DNA from: Clostridia bacterium
GTDB taxonomy: Bacteria > Bacillota > Clostridia > Oscillospirales > CAG-382
DNA length: 8,315 nt
NCBI GenBank assembly: GCA_017959195.1
Contig: JAGDBE010000132.1
Span: 1 to 8,315 of the forward strand
Reading direction: 5' to 3'
How positions within the stretch are numbered: the first letter of the stretch is position 1; each line of letters starts with the position of its first letter. The notes beneath the pieces were generated by a model. The model did not search any database. It was not told where the DNA came from and was given only the letters and a program-made list of their open reading frames with translations. A program made the translations under genes and the position numbers. Shown piece after piece: positions 6,536-8,315 of the stretch.

Positions 6536-6552
6536 GGTTAAGGAAAGTCAAA
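6536..6552 (+). promoter_or_regulatory. CtsR box C, just downstream of the ctsR start site
   Basis: GGTTAAG-GAA-AGTCAAA (6536-6552) fits the heptad-N3-heptad CtsR operator, with two mismatches in the first heptad. It lies immediately after the expected start site and 23 bases before the ATG, in the opposite orientation to boxes A and B. Confidence 0.75.
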
Positions 6553-6575
6553 CAATACGAAAGAGAGTGAAGAAA

Positions 6576-7046
6576 ATGGGCAACCCGTTAACAGAACAGA
6601 TAGCGGAAATAATTGAAAGAATGCTGAAAGAAAGCGGCGGCGAGCTGGAGCTTCAGAGAAACAAGCTTGCAAACACCGTCGGATGCGTTCCGAGCCAGAT
6701 AAACTACGTAATTACTTCAAGATTCAACACAAACAGAGGATATATTGTAGAAAGCAAGCGAGGAGGCGGCGGTTATGTAAAAATAACGAAAGTAAACTTC
6801 GACAACTCCGCGGCGATGCTTATGCATTCACTTGCGGCGGTCGGTGAATCGATAGACGCGCAGAGCGCAAAAGCGATACTAATTTCTCTGTACGACGCCG
6901 ATATCATAACGGAAAGAGAGCTCAAACTGATATATTCCGTAATAAACGACAGGGCGCTTTCTTTAAGCGACGCAAATTACAGAGACGCGTTACGCGCCGA
7001 CATTATGAAATCTTTTATACTTGCACTCAGAAATTACAACTACTAA
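6576..7046 (+). CDS. ctsR: CtsR, repressor of class III heat-shock genes
   Basis: CtsR is the dimeric winged-helix repressor of clp and ctsR-mcsAB-clpC genes. It falls off DNA on heating and is degraded after stress. The 156-residue protein has the DNA-binding domain at about 3-72 (LANTVGCVPSQINYVITSRF, then RGYIVESKRGGGGYVKI). The wing arginine R62 before GGGG is the residue known in Geobacillus CtsR to enter the minor groove and to be phosphorylated by McsB. The helical C-terminal domain (about 77-152) mediates dimer contacts and ClpC/McsB interaction. ATG 6576 is chosen because it gives the family's usual MGN start and leaves AGAGAGTGA five bases upstream. The GTG at 6567 would sit on that site. 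It is first in the operon, 16 bases before mcsA, and three operator boxes upstream imply autoregulation. Confidence 0.97.
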   Translation: MGNPLTEQIAEIIERMLKESGGELELQRNKLANTVGCVPSQINYVITSRFNTNRGYIVESKRGGGGYVKITKVNFDNSAAMLMHSLAAVGESIDAQSAKAILISLYDADIITERELKLIYSVINDRALSLSDANYRDALRADIMKSFILALRNYNY

Positions 7047-7062
7047 TGAAAGGATGATATAT

Positions 7063-7602
7063 ATGCTTTGTCAATCATGTCAGAAAAAACAGGCCACATT
7101 TCATTACAGGGCCAACGATAACGGAAACATCACGGAAACGCATCTTTGCGCGGACTGTGCAAAAAAATCGGGACTGATTGAAGACAGTTACAAGATATTC
7201 AATCCGTTCGGATTTGAAGAAAGCTTCTTTGATAATACCAACAATATGCTCGGCGAAATTCTCGGAGGAATGCTCGGAGAATCTCCAAAAAAGACGATTA
7301 CCGAATCCCCCGTCTGCCCTTTCTGCGGAATGCGATTAAACGAGTTTTTGAGAAACGGAAAAGCGGGATGTTCACAATGCTACACGACATTCAGCTCATA
7401 TCTTGAACCGACCTTGAAGAAACTTCACGGCAACACAAGACACACCGGTAAAATTCCCGCCGGCAGAGAAATACACAAGAGCAAGGAACAGCAGATTTCA
7501 GAACTTGAAAATTTACTCAAATCGGCTGTTGAAGCTCAGGAATACGAAAAAGCCGCGGAATACCGCGACAAAATCAGAGAACTCGGCAGAGAAGACGCCT
7601 GA
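7063..7602 (+). CDS. mcsA: McsA, zinc-binding activator of protein-arginine kinase
   Basis: McsA stimulates the McsB arginine kinase and helps deliver stress-damaged proteins and CtsR to ClpCP. The 179-residue protein has four CxxC zinc knuckles: C3/C6 (CQSCQ), C29/C32 (CADCAKK), C85/C88 (CPFCGM) and C103/C106 (CSQCYTTF). A UVR domain forms the C-terminus (about 144-174; ISELENLLKSAVEAQEYEKA). ATG 7063 follows GAAAGGA by eight bases. The in-frame TTG at 7021 lies inside ctsR and is not supported. All eight cysteines are present, so both zinc sites look functional. The linker between knuckles 2 and 3 (NNMLGEILGGMLGESPKK) is glycine-rich and hydrophobic, as in other McsA proteins. Its position between ctsR and mcsB matches the classic Firmicute operon. 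Confidence 0.96.
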   Translation: MLCQSCQKKQATFHYRANDNGNITETHLCADCAKKSGLIEDSYKIFNPFGFEESFFDNTNNMLGEILGGMLGESPKKTITESPVCPFCGMRLNEFLRNGKAGCSQCYTTFSSYLEPTLKKLHGNTRHTGKIPAGREIHKSKEQQISELENLLKSAVEAQEYEKAAEYRDKIRELGREDA

Positions 7603-7625
7603 AAAAGAAAGGCAGGTACATATTT

Positions 7626-8315
7626 ATGACTAAATGGTATGATACGAAAGGCAACGGCCACGACGTTGTCATAAGCTCGCGCGTAAGACTTGCGAGAAAC
7701 CTTGTTAACTTTCCTTTTACCGCAAAAGCCGACAACAAAACTTCAAAAGAAGTCGTTGAAAAAGTAAAATCGGCATTTGAAAGCAATTATCCCGAAAAAC
7801 TCGAAATAATTGATATAAATTCCACCAAAACAGACAAAAACGTACTGCTTGAAGACCATATGATATCCCCGGATTTCTGCGCGCCCTCCCCTCTTGAAAG
7901 GATTCTCATAACCGACGAAACCGGAAATCTTTCCATTATGGTAAACGAGGAAGACCACGTAAGAATTCAGTCGATATACAACGGTTTTGAGCTTGACAAG
8001 GCGTATGAAACGGCTTGCAAAGCAGACGACGCTTTATCAAAAAGCGCGGAAATCGCGTTTGATGAAAATCTCGGCTACATTACCGCCTGCCCCACAAATC
8101 TCGGTACGGGTTTGCGCGCGTCGGTTATGGTTCATATCCCGGCAATATGCGCATACGGCTATATAAGAACGCTCGTTACCCTTATGACTAAAATCGGTCT
8201 TACGGTAAGAGGCCTTTACGGCGAAGGAAGCGAAGGTCAAGCGTGCATGTATCAGATTTCCAATCAGGTAACCCTCGGAATTTCCGAAAAAGACGCGATA
8301 GAAAAGCTGAAAAAC
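7626..8315 (+). CDS. mcsB: McsB protein-arginine kinase, C-terminus cut by window edge
   Basis: McsB phosphorylates arginines, marking CtsR and misfolded proteins for ClpCP. The frame runs open from ATG 7626 to the last base (230 residues). The family is about 340-360 residues, so roughly a third is missing. Visible signatures of the guanidino-kinase fold include SSRVRLARN (17-25) for nucleotide phosphate binding, VNEEDHVRIQ (106-115), and YITACPTNLGTGLRASVMVH (151-170) with the conserved cysteine at 155. GLYGEGSEGQACMYQISNQ (197-214) is the McsB-specific loop that separates it from arginine and creatine kinases. It starts 23 bases after mcsA, with GCAGG (7612-7616) nine bases upstream. No disruption is seen in the visible part. 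clpC is the expected next gene but lies outside. Confidence 0.96.
   Translation, partial: MTKWYDTKGNGHDVVISSRVRLARNLVNFPFTAKADNKTSKEVVEKVKSAFESNYPEKLEIIDINSTKTDKNVLLEDHMISPDFCAPSPLERILITDETGNLSIMVNEEDHVRIQSIYNGFELDKAYETACKADDALSKSAEIAFDENLGYITACPTNLGTGLRASVMVHIPAICAYGYIRTLVTLMTKIGLTVRGLYGEGSEGQACMYQISNQVTLGISEKDAIEKLKN

Larger units (their letters stand above)
6274..6575. other. 302-bp divergent regulatory spacer (vanY-like gene / ctsR)
   Basis: No gene is seen here. From left to right it holds the vanY-like RBS and extended -10 promoter (to about 6314). A quiet A/T-rich stretch follows, with one lone CtsR half-site AGTCAAA (6393-6399) and a 12-bp A/T palindrome (6449-6460). The ctsR promoter with its three CtsR boxes occupies 6481-6552, then the ctsR ribosome binding site. 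No RNA gene or terminator hairpin was recognised. Confidence 0.7.

Noticed and set aside
1..8315. CRISPR array, insertion sequence, tRNA, rRNA, phage or defence genes
   Set aside because: No regular repeats, transposase, tRNA cloverleaf or rRNA-like sequence was seen. Other open frames of 60-130 codons lie opposite or inside the identified genes and have no RBS or family resemblance.

Overview
The window looks like chromosomal core DNA from an endospore-forming, low- to moderate-GC Firmicute, most likely of the class Clostridia. Three things point there. There is a complete SpoIVB sporulation protease. The ctsR-mcsA-mcsB class III heat-shock operon is present with its CtsR operators. A miaB-YlbF-family pair is linked in the usual Firmicute way. 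Codons are A/T-rich (AAA, GAA, ATA, AGA), ribosome binding sites are GGAGG/AAAGGA-like, and no mobile or phage genes are visible.

Region 1 (1-3603, minus strand) is one probable operon read right to left. A good sigma-A promoter (3575-3603) is followed by a class I SAM-dependent methyltransferase, hslO (Hsp33 redox chaperone), miaB (tRNA methylthiotransferase) and a YlbF/YmcA-family protein cut off by the left edge. Genes are separated by 5 nt, a 4-nt ATGA overlap and 16 nt. Three of the four products carry clear cysteine metal-site motifs, either Fe-S or Zn.

Region 2 (3540-4959) has a 268-nt divergent spacer with a candidate sigma-G promoter, then spoIVB on the plus strand. spoIVB converges with zero spacing on a membrane-anchored VanY/D-Ala-D-Ala carboxypeptidase gene (4960-6273, minus strand). 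That protein has a copper-amine-oxidase-N-like stalk between its membrane anchor and its peptidase domain.

Region 3 (6274-8315): a 302-nt divergent spacer holds an extended -10 promoter for the vanY-like gene and a sigma-A promoter for ctsR. The ctsR promoter is bracketed by three CtsR-type tandem heptad boxes, two of them overlapping on the minus strand and one on the plus strand. ctsR, mcsA and mcsB follow, with mcsB cut by the right edge; clpC would be expected next. CtsR represses the operon, McsB is the protein-arginine kinase and McsA its zinc-binding activator, so this is a self-regulated proteostasis circuit.

I found no convincing novel multi-gene system. The items worth a second look are regulatory architecture (the CtsR box cluster, the spoIVB upstream dyad, the dyad at the methyltransferase start site), operon linkage (hslO-miaB-YlbF) and one domain arrangement (stalk-VanY). 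Several start codons were moved inward from the longest open frame on RBS and promoter evidence.
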